Assembly (NCBI GenBank): GCA_964035575.1
Contig: OZ037888.1
Location: forward strand, 620,001 to 684,000
Source: Rhynchopus sp. YZ270_cl-10
Taxonomy: Eukaryota; Euglenozoa; Diplonemea; Diplonemida; Diplonemidae
Length of the DNA stretch: 64,000 nt
Reading direction: 5' to 3'
Part shown: positions 30,736 to 39,343 of the stretch, piece by piece
How the letters are laid out: each line of letters begins with the position of its first letter
Numbering within the stretch: position 1 is the first letter of the stretch
Program-made: the position numbers and the translations under genes
The notes under the pieces: generated by a model
What the model was told of the DNA's origin: nothing
Seen by the model: the letters and a program-made list of their open reading frames with translations, nothing else
Databases searched by the model: none

Positions 30736-32898
30736 ATGAAGGCAATATGCTTAGCTTTTGTGTTGTCGGTTGATGTTTTGGGGCAGTGTGGGAACGGGCA
30801 TCTTGAACCTGTCACCGAGCAGTGCGATGACGGAGGCACTGCTGAACAAGACGGCTGCGACGCCGTATGTAGCTTGGAGGTAGGGTGGGCGTGCACCGGG
30901 TCTGCAGGCGAAACCTCTGTGTGCAGCCCCATCTGCGGCGACGCGAAGACTGTCGGTACCGAAGGCTGCGACGACGCGAACCTCCGCCCCCAGGACGGCT
31001 GCTCCGCTGCCTGCCGCAGAGAGGCCGGGTTTGTCTGCACCCCTGCACCCTCCCTCTGCTACGTCTTCTCCTATTCATATACATCTACCTTCATCGAAAC
31101 TGCCACCGCCACCGGAACAGCAGATCCACAACCTGCTGCATTCGATCCTCTTCATTTTACCCTTTTGCTAACCAAAGGTGCGGTAACGCTGACTGCGGTG
31201 CCCGCAGCAGATTTTTTTGGTGGAGTTGAGGCTATATGGCAGTTTAAACTGTCCACCACTGCACTGTGCGCAGACACTGCAGGGGGTACTGTGGTGGCGC
31301 AGCTGCGTTCTGGAGAGGCGTTAACGTTCACAGCGCTGCCTCTGCATGCTGAAAGCGAAGTGGTTCTGTGCTTTGCCCCATTCCGTGGTGCAGCCTTCGA
31401 AATGATTCCCGGGGTTTTCAAAGTAACTGCAGAACGAATGTCAGTTCTAACCACCGGAGCACACACCGCGGAAACCCCAATGCGAATCCACGTTGTGTCC
31501 TCCTTTTTAAAGGGGCTATCTGCAGATGAACTGCGCGCCTATCGGATAAAGCTATCTGCCCGGCAAGACTGCGATACCAGCTCGGAGCCTGGAGGGGTCG
31601 GGGTGGCGGGGTTGGGTACGTACCCTGTTGTGTTGAACTCTGACCTCACCGCAGTGGTGACTCCCTTGAGGGATGGCGTGGTGTACGCATGCCTTTCGAG
31701 CAAGGCTGGGGTGGCGGGGAGTTGGACTGCACTGACGAACACCATTGTGGTGTACCCTTACCTATTATCACGGGTAGTGGTGAGTGAGGTTCCGATCGGC
31801 GGAATGGGGCAAGGTACAGTCGCAGTTGACAACCCCGGAAGCATGCCGGTCACAGTCCGCTTCACCCTCGAACTCTCCAACATTCTGCTCAACCGAGTAG
31901 TCCTCGCACCCTCATTGGACTCCGCAAATTTCATTGGAAATGATGGATCGCTTGCGATTCAAATCCAGCCAACCCGATGGATGAAGCTAGGTGTCGAATC
32001 ATCACCCACCTCTTCCGTTATATGCAACGTAAACTACGACAACACAACGAACCTCCCCACTGCAGAGCGGGAATGCAGTTTTACCCTAGGTCCTTTGGAA
32101 GGGGTGGCGTTTGCGTTTTATTTTACGGTGGATCCGGCGACAGCAGCGTTTTCTGGGGTGAATGCGTCGCAGATCGCCTTTTCTGCAGATTTTAGTGTGC
32201 GAAACGATGCCGCAGATTGGGTATCGGTGGTAAGCGATACAGTGGATGTGAGGAGGCCGCTTCTGAGCTTGGCGGTGCGTTCTGTTGCAACGGAGCGGGC
32301 GGCGTGTGAGGCGGAGGAGAGTCAGACCGAAGAGGCATGTCTTCGTCTGAAGGAGAGTTGTACCTATATTACTCACTCCTTCCGTCGTCCGCGTTGTAGT
32401 GTTGCTGCAGCGCTTATTGCGTTTGAAATGCACATTACTAATACAATGTCGGACAGCGCAGCATCGCCAGTGGAAGTGCGTATCACACATAGCAACGTGA
32501 ATGTGCGTTTGTCAAACGTTCTCTCAGATATGTTGGTCTGCAGGGAGGAAGGTGTCGGTGCAGTGCTCTGTGTGTTGGTTCCTGTGCTCGATGGCGGGGA
32601 TACGCAGGTAGTGAAGGTGCGGTTTGCGGAGCCGAGCAGTGCGGTGCGTTTGGAGACGACGTTTAAACTGCTTGCGGGGCCAGCGTGGGAAGGGGTGCCG
32701 GAGATAACGTTGCAAGGCGCCGAAGTGAAGGAGGTAGGGGCTACCGGGGTGGCAGTGGGTGGGGGTGGTGGTGGTGGTGGGGATGAGTGGTGGTACTTCG
32801 TGTTAGTGGCGCTGCTGGTGGTCCTCTGCGTGGTGGTAGTTGTGTTGCTCTGTTGCCTGCGGAAAGTCTCCAAGGAGGCCCCACCGCTACCCCCCTAA
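30736..32898 (+). CDS. secreted/type I membrane protein with DUF4215 Cys-rich repeats
   Basis: A 720-aa predicted surface protein. The start at 30736 follows CCCCTATCTCCAG (AG 30730-30731) and gives an N-terminal signal peptide (MKAICLAFVLSVDVLGQ). Two DUF4215-type modules follow: CGNGHLEPVTEQCDDGG with Cys-x3-Cys spacing (about 18-55) and CGDAKTVGTEGCDDAN (about 73-110). A long beta-rich ectodomain (about 120-665) repeats motifs such as GVVYACLSSKAG and LEVVLCFAP-like strands and has a second Cys cluster (ACEAEESQTEEACLRLKESC). A Gly run leads into one membrane helix (WYFVLVALLVVLCVVVVVLL) and a 14-residue cytosolic tail ending APPLPP. Such modules occur in surface and adhesive proteins of many protists; the ligand is unknown. 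Confidence 0.88.
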   Translation: MKAICLAFVLSVDVLGQCGNGHLEPVTEQCDDGGTAEQDGCDAVCSLEVGWACTGSAGETSVCSPICGDAKTVGTEGCDDANLRPQDGCSAACRREAGFVCTPAPSLCYVFSYSYTSTFIETATATGTADPQPAAFDPLHFTLLLTKGAVTLTAVPAADFFGGVEAIWQFKLSTTALCADTAGGTVVAQLRSGEALTFTALPLHAESEVVLCFAPFRGAAFEMIPGVFKVTAERMSVLTTGAHTAETPMRIHVVSSFLKGLSADELRAYRIKLSARQDCDTSSEPGGVGVAGLGTYPVVLNSDLTAVVTPLRDGVVYACLSSKAGVAGSWTALTNTIVVYPYLLSRVVVSEVPIGGMGQGTVAVDNPGSMPVTVRFTLELSNILLNRVVLAPSLDSANFIGNDGSLAIQIQPTRWMKLGVESSPTSSVICNVNYDNTTNLPTAERECSFTLGPLEGVAFAFYFTVDPATAAFSGVNASQIAFSADFSVRNDAADWVSVVSDTVDVRRPLLSLAVRSVATERAACEAEESQTEEACLRLKESCTYITHSFRRPRCSVAAALIAFEMHITNTMSDSAASPVEVRITHSNVNVRLSNVLSDMLVCREEGVGAVLCVLVPVLDGGDTQVVKVRFAEPSSAVRLETTFKLLAGPAWEGVPEITLQGAEVKEVGATGVAVGGGGGGGGDEWWYFVLVALLVVLCVVVVVLLCCLRKVSKEAPPLPP

Positions 32899-33563
32899 GG
32901 GGTCTTTGGTAGAGCTGAGATGTGTAACTGTTTGAATTTATGAAGGGATTGTGGAATGGTACTCATAACGAAGCTGTGTTGTCTAGTGTGAAAGGGGGTA
33001 GGGGAAGGGGGGGAGTGATGTTCAGAGGATCTTCAACTTTCCATGTTGTGTAAAAGGGAAAAGGTGTCGAAAAATAGATTTTTTTTTTAATCTACCAAAG
33101 TGGCAAAAGAGGAAATAGAATCGACGAAAAAGGTGTGTGTACGTGCGCCTCTATTTGGGGATTTTTTTTTCAAAAAAAAAAGTCAAATCGCAACAACTTT
33201 CCTACCTTCTTCCTTCCATCCTCAGCCTCCCCTTGTTATATTGAAAACTCATCACTGTTTGTGCAAAAGAAAAAAATGCAAATCATTCCCCCCCCAGCCT
33301 GTTTTAAATTTCCCCTTCTTCACTTTCAAGATCTGATATGCAAGAGATGAGATTTTTATTTTTCAACTTTTCTTCTGGACATCACCTAACAACAAACTTG
33401 TGGAAACGGTGACTAAGCACAGAGAGGCTTAGGATCCATCTTACAAACCTTTCTTTTCTTTTCTTCCAACAACCATATTTACCGACAGAGGGTTTACACA
33501 TATTTACACCCCACCCCATCCCCTTCTCTAAATTTACACAAAAACTTTACATTTTTTAGAAAA
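32899..33563. other. intergenic spacer with family-A copy
   Basis: AT-rich, with a well-preserved family-A copy at 33408-33450 placed 114 nt before the LC8 start. A CATTTTTTAG acceptor ends at 33559. Confidence 0.65.
33408..33450 (+). repeat. hairpin repeat family A
   Basis: CGGTGACTAAGCACAGAGAG then GCTTAGGATCCATCTTACAA; intact stem, 8-nt loop, followed by repeated TTTCTTTTC. Confidence 0.7.
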
Positions 33564-33878
33564 ATGGCTGATAAGAAGGTGGAGAAGGAGACAAAAGATG
33601 CAGTTGAAAAACGTGTTGTCGTGATTGACGCGTATATGGCTGAGGAGGAGCAGCAGAGGGCGATCGAGTTTGCAAGAGAGTCTCTTGTGCACAAGGACCA
33701 ATCGACGGAGCGGGACATAAGCCAATTCATCAAGCAAGAAGCCGACAAGGTCATGGGTCCCGGCCGTTGGCACTGCATCTACGGTAGTTCGTTCGGCTCC
33801 TTCGTCACGTATGAGGCCATGAAAATGGTCCACTTCACAATCGGCCAGCACCACGTTCTCTTGTGGAAGCATGGGTGA
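33564..33878 (+). CDS. DYNLL: LC8-type dynein light chain
   Basis: A 104-aa dynein light chain of the LC8 family, a dimeric hub that binds short peptides in dynein intermediate chain and many other partners, in cytoplasm and axoneme. The core runs from VVVIDAYMAEEEQQRAIEFA to the end. Diagnostic pieces are WHCIYGSSFGSFVTYE (the beta-strand/loop that forms the peptide groove), FTIGQHHVLLWKHG at the C-terminus and the preceding IKQEADKVMGPG helix. The family is usually about 89-92 aa; this copy has a lysine/glutamate-rich 15-residue N-terminal extension. Single exon, intact. Confidence 0.95.
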   Translation: MADKKVEKETKDAVEKRVVVIDAYMAEEEQQRAIEFARESLVHKDQSTERDISQFIKQEADKVMGPGRWHCIYGSSFGSFVTYEAMKMVHFTIGQHHVLLWKHG

Positions 33879-34539
33879 TCTTTTAAAAGTTAGACCCACC
33901 ATTTCTCACCCCGTCACCCCTCCCTCACACCCCCCCGCCTAAAGTGATTAAGTTAGGAGAAAAAAAGGCGTTTTTTTTTTTTGTGATTTTTTTCTTGTTG
34001 GGGTTTCCCCCCGATGAAATCTATTTATGCTCTAGGGCATCCTAGGGGGATGAGTGAGTGCTTCCCTTAGAGAATGTTCTGAGTCTGTGGATTCTTGCCC
34101 ATATACCGCATTCAAAATTAGCGACGGTAAAAAAAGGCCGAACATTGTTAGGCCTAATATAGGCACAGTTTCAGGTGAGTAGGGTGCTAATTGTGCCCAG
34201 TTGTGTTTTTGGGTAAAACGGTACATTATTAGGGTCGATACTTTGTACGAATACGAAGGTCTTCTTGCACAGACTCGTTTTTGTCACTAATGGAGGAATT
34301 CCGAATGCTGAGGTGAGGCGTGTGGGTGTTCCCCATCAAAGGGGTGTGGGTGCGTTCTAGGTGGTAGGTGCATTCTTACCATCTCCCGTTGCAGCGTACA
34401 AAGTCTTCATAACGTTGTACCTCTTGCAGACGAGGTTCTGTTATTTTTAATCGCCCTTCCTACAGACGGTCATCACATACACACTTTTCTTTTTTGGGTG
34501 GGACAAAAGGGGGACACAAAGGGATAGTGAAATAGAAAG
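33879..34539. other. intergenic spacer
   Basis: No gene or strong repeat apart from a degraded AAAGTGATTAAGTTAGGAG (33942-33960) that may be a family-A remnant. The downstream part holds the TTCCTACAG acceptor (AG at 34464-34465) for the WW gene. Confidence 0.5.
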
Positions 34540-36748
34540 ATGGCGCTTCCCTCGCAGACACGTACGGAGTCAGATATGGGGTTGAAGCTTGACATCATCG
34601 GTGCGGCAGCAATGGGTCCGTGCAAGGACAAACACAGAGAACACCTTGTCAGGCCACAGGCCGAGGCCGAGTTCTGGGACTGCATCCAGGGGTTCAGCTT
34701 ACAGGTATGTGGGGGAACTCTTCACAAAAAATCCGTAGTACAAAAGGCTTCTGACATTGAGTACAGATCTTTATGCCAGGTGGAAAGTGATTGCCGATAC
34801 ACAAAAAAATGCTGCAAAAGTGGTATTTTTGCCTGGACAGTGTATTGTGATAACGATTGTGATCACTAAGCAGAGAGAAAGAGGCTTCGGTTCGTCTTGT
34901 TAGCGTTTCTTATTTTTTTTTGCACTCTGTGTTGTATCCTAAAATTTGAGGGTTTATTTGGGTGTTTTTGTGTTCGAAAATTGCCCCCTTTTTTGTATCC
35001 CCCACTCTCACCTCCCCCCACCAGGTGCTGCAGAAATGGGGGAGCAGCGAACGGAACGGATTTACTTATTACTTCCAACGAGGTTCGAAGCAGTCGCAGT
35101 GGGACCGCCCTGTGGAGTTACAAAAGACGATACAGGTACGGACCCTCAACACCATCACTTGTGACCCATTTTTTTATGTGCACGAGATGCGCAATTCATC
35201 GCTACAGCTGTCTTTACATGCTAATGACGATGCAAAAAGATGTGCATCACCTTTTCCACTTCTCCTTGCTTTTCATTGATCCGCATCCTCTTGAGGTGTC
35301 TGTATTAGTCTAAATAGTCAGCAACACACCCCAAGCCAACCTTCATAGGTCTGCATTGGTAACTAAACCATTTCTTTCCCATAATTAAGTTAAGGTGACT
35401 AAGCACGAGAGGCTTAGGATCATCTTATAAAATTTTCTTTCTTTTGCACCTGCGCGGTTCAGTGCTCTAGACGAACAGAGGCAACCGGCAACGCTGTCAA
35501 TATCCCTATCAGCCGCGTCGACATCCGCTACACAGCGTGCACAGTTCTCGTCTGAGATAAGTGCCTTCGGCAACACGAGGATTGTGGAGTTCCACCTCAG
35601 GACAGTGTGGTCCGGGATGTGCAGCTCCTTATTTTCGACTCTGGCGAGAGTGTCCTCATATGTCTCAAGGAAGTTGTTGGCGTTTGTCGCTGCCCAACCG
35701 TACCGCGTCCCCACCTCACGCGTAACCTTGAACGCCTTCTTGGCGCGGCCAGCGTTTTGAATGAACATACGGGCCCGATGCACTACGCCTGTGTTTGTGG
35801 TGGCTGCGGTGGCCCCCCTCTTCTGCATCTCTCCCACAGTGTTGCACATCTTGTGGCTCGAGCACCCCGTCGACGCCAGTTTCCCGATCCCGGTTCCTCA
35901 CCTTGCTGTATTTCCCCCCCCCCCCTAAAATTGTTGTGTTTCCAGCCGAAGTTCTTTTTGCTTTTTGCTGCACAATGCCGTACCATACTGCCCTTGAAAG
36001 TGATCTCATGCACCCACCACACAGGACGGCCTAGCAGCAGCCCGTCGGGGGGAGGGGTACTCTGCGGATAAGCCATGGGAAACCTGCGAGCTCTTAAGTA
36101 TAGCGTATGTCAGTCCCCTCCTCCTCCCTCCCCCCTTCTCCCTTCTCCCTTGTTGTATGCATGTCGACCAAGATGCGTTGCACCATATTTTTAATGGTAA
36201 GTAATATCAGATGCAAACCACGAAATGAATGTAGGACTGCATGGTTAGGGTCCACTCCGGTGTACCAGTCATGTAAGGCACCCTGTTAACGAGCGGGCTG
36301 TTGTATTTTCAAGTCAACTTTTTTTTACATGAGGGGAGTCTTGTCCAGGAATCCAGAGTTCAAGATTACGGGGGGTCAGCTTGTTTACAGCGTTGGGGTC
36401 TGGTGCGATAACGATTGTGATGAAGATGGCTGCACACAGCATCTTGTATAATACTTTCCGAAGGTGACTAAGCGCGAAAGGCTTAGGCCCATCTTTATAA
36501 TTTTCCCTTTATGTATCACCCAAATAACTCCCCACAAAAGCAACAACAAAACAAAAAAGCAAATAGTACATTTTTAAAGACCACCAAAACAAAAAGAGCA
36601 CAAAGCAAAAACAACAACTTTCAGACAAACACCCAAATAACTCCCCACACTACAGACATCTGATGTGTTTGCAAAAGCGCACACAGCGTTGCGACTCGAT
36701 CCAACACGACTACCTCCAATGCATGAAGATGAGACGGCCGAAGAACAA
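34540..36748 (+). CDS. WW-domain protein, three exons found, 3' end unresolved
   Basis: Exons are 34540-34704, 35025-35135 and 36656-36748, every junction in phase 0 (GTATGT, GTACGG and putative GTAAAC donors). They encode 123 residues. Exon 2 carries a compact WW domain: first Trp in LQKWGSSE, the aromatic block FTYYFQRG, second Trp in SQWDRP, which would bind Pro-rich peptides. Exon 1 is charged with no known domain. Exon 3 (TSDVFAKAHTALRLDPTRLPP...) ends in an acidic HEDETAEEQ. No terminal exon is visible: if the last donor is not used, the frame runs into the foldback at 36.8 kb and stops at 36958. The gene may continue beyond the inserted elements or may be truncated by them. Confidence 0.7.
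34705..35024. other. WW gene intron 1 with family-A copy
   Basis: GTATGT...CCACCAG, 320 bp. A diverged family-A copy (34845-34903) has the extended 5' head GTGATAACGATTGTGATC. Confidence 0.6.
35392..35433 (+). repeat. hairpin repeat family A, consensus copy, intronic
   Basis: AAGGTGACTAAGCACGAGAG then GCTTAGGATCATCTTATAAA; matches the 63.9-kb copy almost base for base. Confidence 0.72.
35440..36009 (-). pseudogene. antisense transposase-like fragment (C-terminal half?)
   Basis: On the minus strand, 35.88 down to 35.44 kb reads as a coherent protein segment with GC-rich third positions: SSHKMCNTVGEMQKRGAT, RARMFIQNAGRAKKAF, VTREVGTRYGWAATNANNFL, PDHTVLRWNSTILVLP, ISDENCARC. It has no clean start and runs through frame changes upstream (36.0-35.88 kb). 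The HKMCNTVGEMQKR box resembles the conserved His/Cys/Asp-x2-Gly box near the C-terminal end of RNase-H-fold transposases that carry SDG..xxFK; this is pattern memory only. Confidence 0.4.
36204..36323 (+). repeat. family-D repeat, intronic
   Basis: ATATCAGATGCAAACCACGA, ATGTAGGACTGCATGG, GGTGTACCAGTCATG, GTTAACGAGCGGGCTGTTG and TTTTCAAGTCAACTTTTTT. Confidence 0.65.
36461..36502 (+). repeat. hairpin repeat family A, intronic
   Basis: AAGGTGACTAAGCGCGAAAG then GCTTAGGCCCATCTTTATAA. About 80 nt upstream lies the related head GTGCGATAACGATTGTGATG. Confidence 0.65.
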
Positions 36749-36807
36749 GTAAACACGCTACATTACATTCCATTTTTCAAATTAATAAAAAAAAAACTAG
36801 TTATATA

Positions 36808-36955
36808 CTCCAGGGAGAAATTGAAGCTTTTTTTCCCCGAGGGGGGTGCAACTCCCAAGGATGTGTATTTCCCGAGCCGAAGGCGAGGGAAATACGAATC
36901 CGAGGGAGTTGGCACCCCCCAAGGGGAAAAATCTTCAATTTCTCCCAGGAGTTTG
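36808..36955. repeat. 148-bp foldback with CGAGCCGAAGGCGAGG loop
   Basis: The left arm CTCCAGGGAGAAATTGAAG...GGGGGGTGCAACTCCC and right arm GGGAGTTGGCACCCCCC...CTTCAATTTCTCCCAGGAG are complementary with small interruptions. The core is similar in layout to the CCTCGCTTCGCTCGG cores at 49.35, 50.76 and 51.3 kb. Confidence 0.7.
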
Positions 36956-36957
36956 TA

Positions 36958-37765
36958 ATTTTATTGCCTCCAAATAGTGCCGAAAGCCAAAATTTTAGGG
37001 GGTTTTGACCCACCGCGTGTGCACATCTGTTGGTGGGTGCTTGGGGTGCCGTACAAAAAGAAATGAAGCCGAAAACTAGGAGAGGAGGGTCTTTTTGTAT
37101 GTCTGAATACTTTTGTTAGTGTTTTTTGTTGAGACGGCTGAAGTAACTCCAGATGGTGTTGACTTCAATTTCCGTTCTTTGTGCAAGTGATCGAAGTAGC
37201 GGTGTAATCTTCTCACGTGGCTTGCGGGACTTGATCTTCGACAATTTCAGAAATCCTTGCAAAGCGATGTCATGGGTTTCTTTTGTGGGCGCCTTCTTCT
37301 GAGCATCCTCATAGATATCTGTGGCCTGCTTCTTGGTAGTCCTTGGCATGATCTTGTGGTTTTGACGTTAAAATCCCTCTGGGAAGTTTTTTGGGTGGAA
37401 AAAAACCTCAAAAACGCGTTTTAGACCCCTAGAAAGGCTCAAAACTGCTCAATTCTTGCTGGAATTGCAAAATTGGGCACTTTTAGGGGTGTGACCAAAA
37501 AAATTTTCGAGAGTCTAGTTAGTACGGAGGCGCACCTTAGAAGGCAAAAAATCAAAAAAACAGCAGGGAAAAATAGACTTTTTATTCCCTGCCCCTTTTT
37601 AGCTGGGGTTCCCGGCTATTTACTATTTATTCCCTGCTCAAATTTACTTTTTTTCCCTCACCCCAGCCATTTACGGCTAAAAAATGCAGGGAAAAAAACC
37701 TACTTTATTTCCTGCCCCCCTAAAGCATTTTGGCTTGAGGCACAATATTTGGAGGCAATAAAAAA
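36958..37765. mobile_element. 0.8-kb TIR element with a small minus-strand ORF
   Basis: The terminal inverted repeats are TTTTATTGCCTCCAAATA then GTGCC and AAAGCCAAAAT (from 36959), and the complement from 37727 (ATTTTGGCTTGAGGCAC then ATATTTGGAGGCAATAAAA). They match over about 30 bp with small gaps. The interior carries one clean ORF on the minus strand and TTTATTCCCTGC repeats on the right side. Confidence 0.65.
37116..37349 (-). CDS. small basic helical protein inside TIR element
   Basis: 77 aa, basic (MPRTTKKQATDIYEDAQKK...SRKPREKITPLLRSLAQRTE...IWSYFSRLNKKH), predicted all-helical by composition, no membrane segment. It is the only sizeable ORF in the 0.8-kb element and the sequence is not low-complexity. 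TEIEVNTIWSYFSRLN looks like a possible helix-turn-helix recognition segment, so a DNA-binding or regulatory role for the element is conceivable. It is far too short for a transposase. No homologue is recognised. Confidence 0.4.
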   Translation of the reverse strand: MPRTTKKQATDIYEDAQKKAPTKETHDIALQGFLKLSKIKSRKPREKITPLLRSLAQRTEIEVNTIWSYFSRLNKKH

Positions 37766-38485
37766 TGATTGATTGTCGACAATACAAAAATAAACAAGGT
37801 GCAGGTATAGGGAGTGTAAGGGCAACGTCTTGATGGATGTTGTCCCTTTATGATTTTTTCCCTTATTTTCTTTGGGTACATTTAGTCCTTTTGTCAGCCT
37901 CTCATACGGTACGGTGGGATATATAAAAAAAAGCAAAAATAGTGTTGATCAACGTTCCTCTCCCCCCTCCACCTTTTCCCTCTTAATTATGAATGTTCAC
38001 ATCCTTGAGTACATTCACCTCTTAAGTTTCCCCTCCCCTCCCCGGAGTTCTCTGAAAACTCATTTCGTGTCTTTTTCTTCAACTTTTTTTGGTCTAAGCT
38101 GTGGGGAGTACATCATGAAAGATGTTTTTTTATGGTAAGGGAAGTCATTTTAATAAATAACTCCTCCAAAAAAGGCGGCCTTTTTATACAGTCTGATGGC
38201 TAACAAAAGGGCAAAGGTGGGAAAAGAGGGGGAGCAAAATATCAAGTCAGGGTTTCCGCCGAGGTGCATCGGGGTGGACCATGGCCCGCCCCAATGTTTT
38301 TTTCCAGAAAAATCCGGATTTTTACAGGGTTTGGCGGAAACCCTGCAAGTTAAAAACAAAATGCGAATGTGAGGTTGTACCGTCTGCAAAGTGTTCCCTA
38401 GCCCCTTTGGGTGACGTGTTGAGTGCTGAACCCCCTACTATAGGTGCGGCTTGTCGATACAGCAAAAAAAAAAACAGTAATATCC

Positions 38486-38565
38486 AGGTGGGGTTCGATA
38501 ACCCACAAAATAGTGCCTGCTGTCTGCTGAGAGGCGTTTTTTTTTTACATTTATCAACTTTGCTT
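38486..38565 (+). repeat. family-C repeat (diverged)
   Basis: GGGGTTCGATAACCCACAAA, ATAGTGCCTGCTGTCTGCTG, AGAGGCGT and T-run, then TTTATCAACTTTGC. Confidence 0.55.
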
Positions 38566-39343
38566 TTTTCTTTTTTTTTCTTTTTTTTTTCTGAGAGAAC
38601 GAAGTCAGACTGGATTGCAGTCATAAAAAAAAAACACCCTCGGCCATTTTTTTTTTTTCAAAAATAAATAAATAATGGTTGGGTGGGGGAAGAGAGAGAA
38701 CGTTTGGAGATCACAGGGTGTCTGATTTTTCAAAAAAAAAAAAGGGGGGGGGCAAATGGGGATGGGGGAAAACTGACCGGTATTCCTACGCAATATGCGC
38801 TTCATTTCTGCTCTTTTCAACCCACTTTATACTCTCTTTTTTAGTCCCATTCAAATCTCTTCTTGTTTCTCTGCATTTCCCCTCCCTATTTCTACACCAC
38901 ATCACCACACCACAGCTTTTTTTTAAGGGAAAAATCCCTCCTCTTCACACACAAAAAAAATAACCATGACATTTACATAAAGGAGGCTGTGTTGCTCCTT
39001 CCCTCCCCTTTCCCCTTTCCCTTTTCCCTCTTCTTTCTTAAAGGGTTTCATAAGCCTGCATTTTTTTCCCGTGGTAAGACAGAAACACACTTTGCTGTCT
39101 ATATCTGCGGTATCTTTTAGTAATTATTTTTTTAAAAAAGGTGACAAAAGGTGAAGATTAGGTTCATCTTCAGATTTTTGTTTTTCTTTCCTTTTTTTTT
39201 TCTTCTTGATAAAATTGTTTGGAGTAGTGTAGTTGCCTCGGTTGTGCAATCTCCACTGTTCTTTTTCACGCTCTCGCCGCCTTGTCCGCGATATTCCGAT
39301 CTTAATTTGTAGCTCAAAGAAGGTCTTATCTTGTATCAATACA

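Larger units (their letters stand above)
35136..36655. other. WW gene intron 2 (1.5 kb) with repeats and an antisense transposase-like block
   Basis: Contains a consensus family-A copy (35392-35433), the minus-strand coding-like block 35440-36009, a family-D copy (36204-36323) and another family-A copy (36461-36502). Confidence 0.6.
36749..39343. other. 2.6-kb region of foldback and TIR elements
   Basis: Holds the foldback 36808-36955, the TIR element 36958-37765, a repeat block 38245-38345 (GTTTCCGCCGAGGTGCATCG ... AATCCGGATTTTTACAGGG) shared with 12.89-12.98 kb, a family-C copy (38486-38565), a diverged family-A copy (39138-39176), a reverse family-F copy (39178-39262) and many homopolymers. 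Confidence 0.6.
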
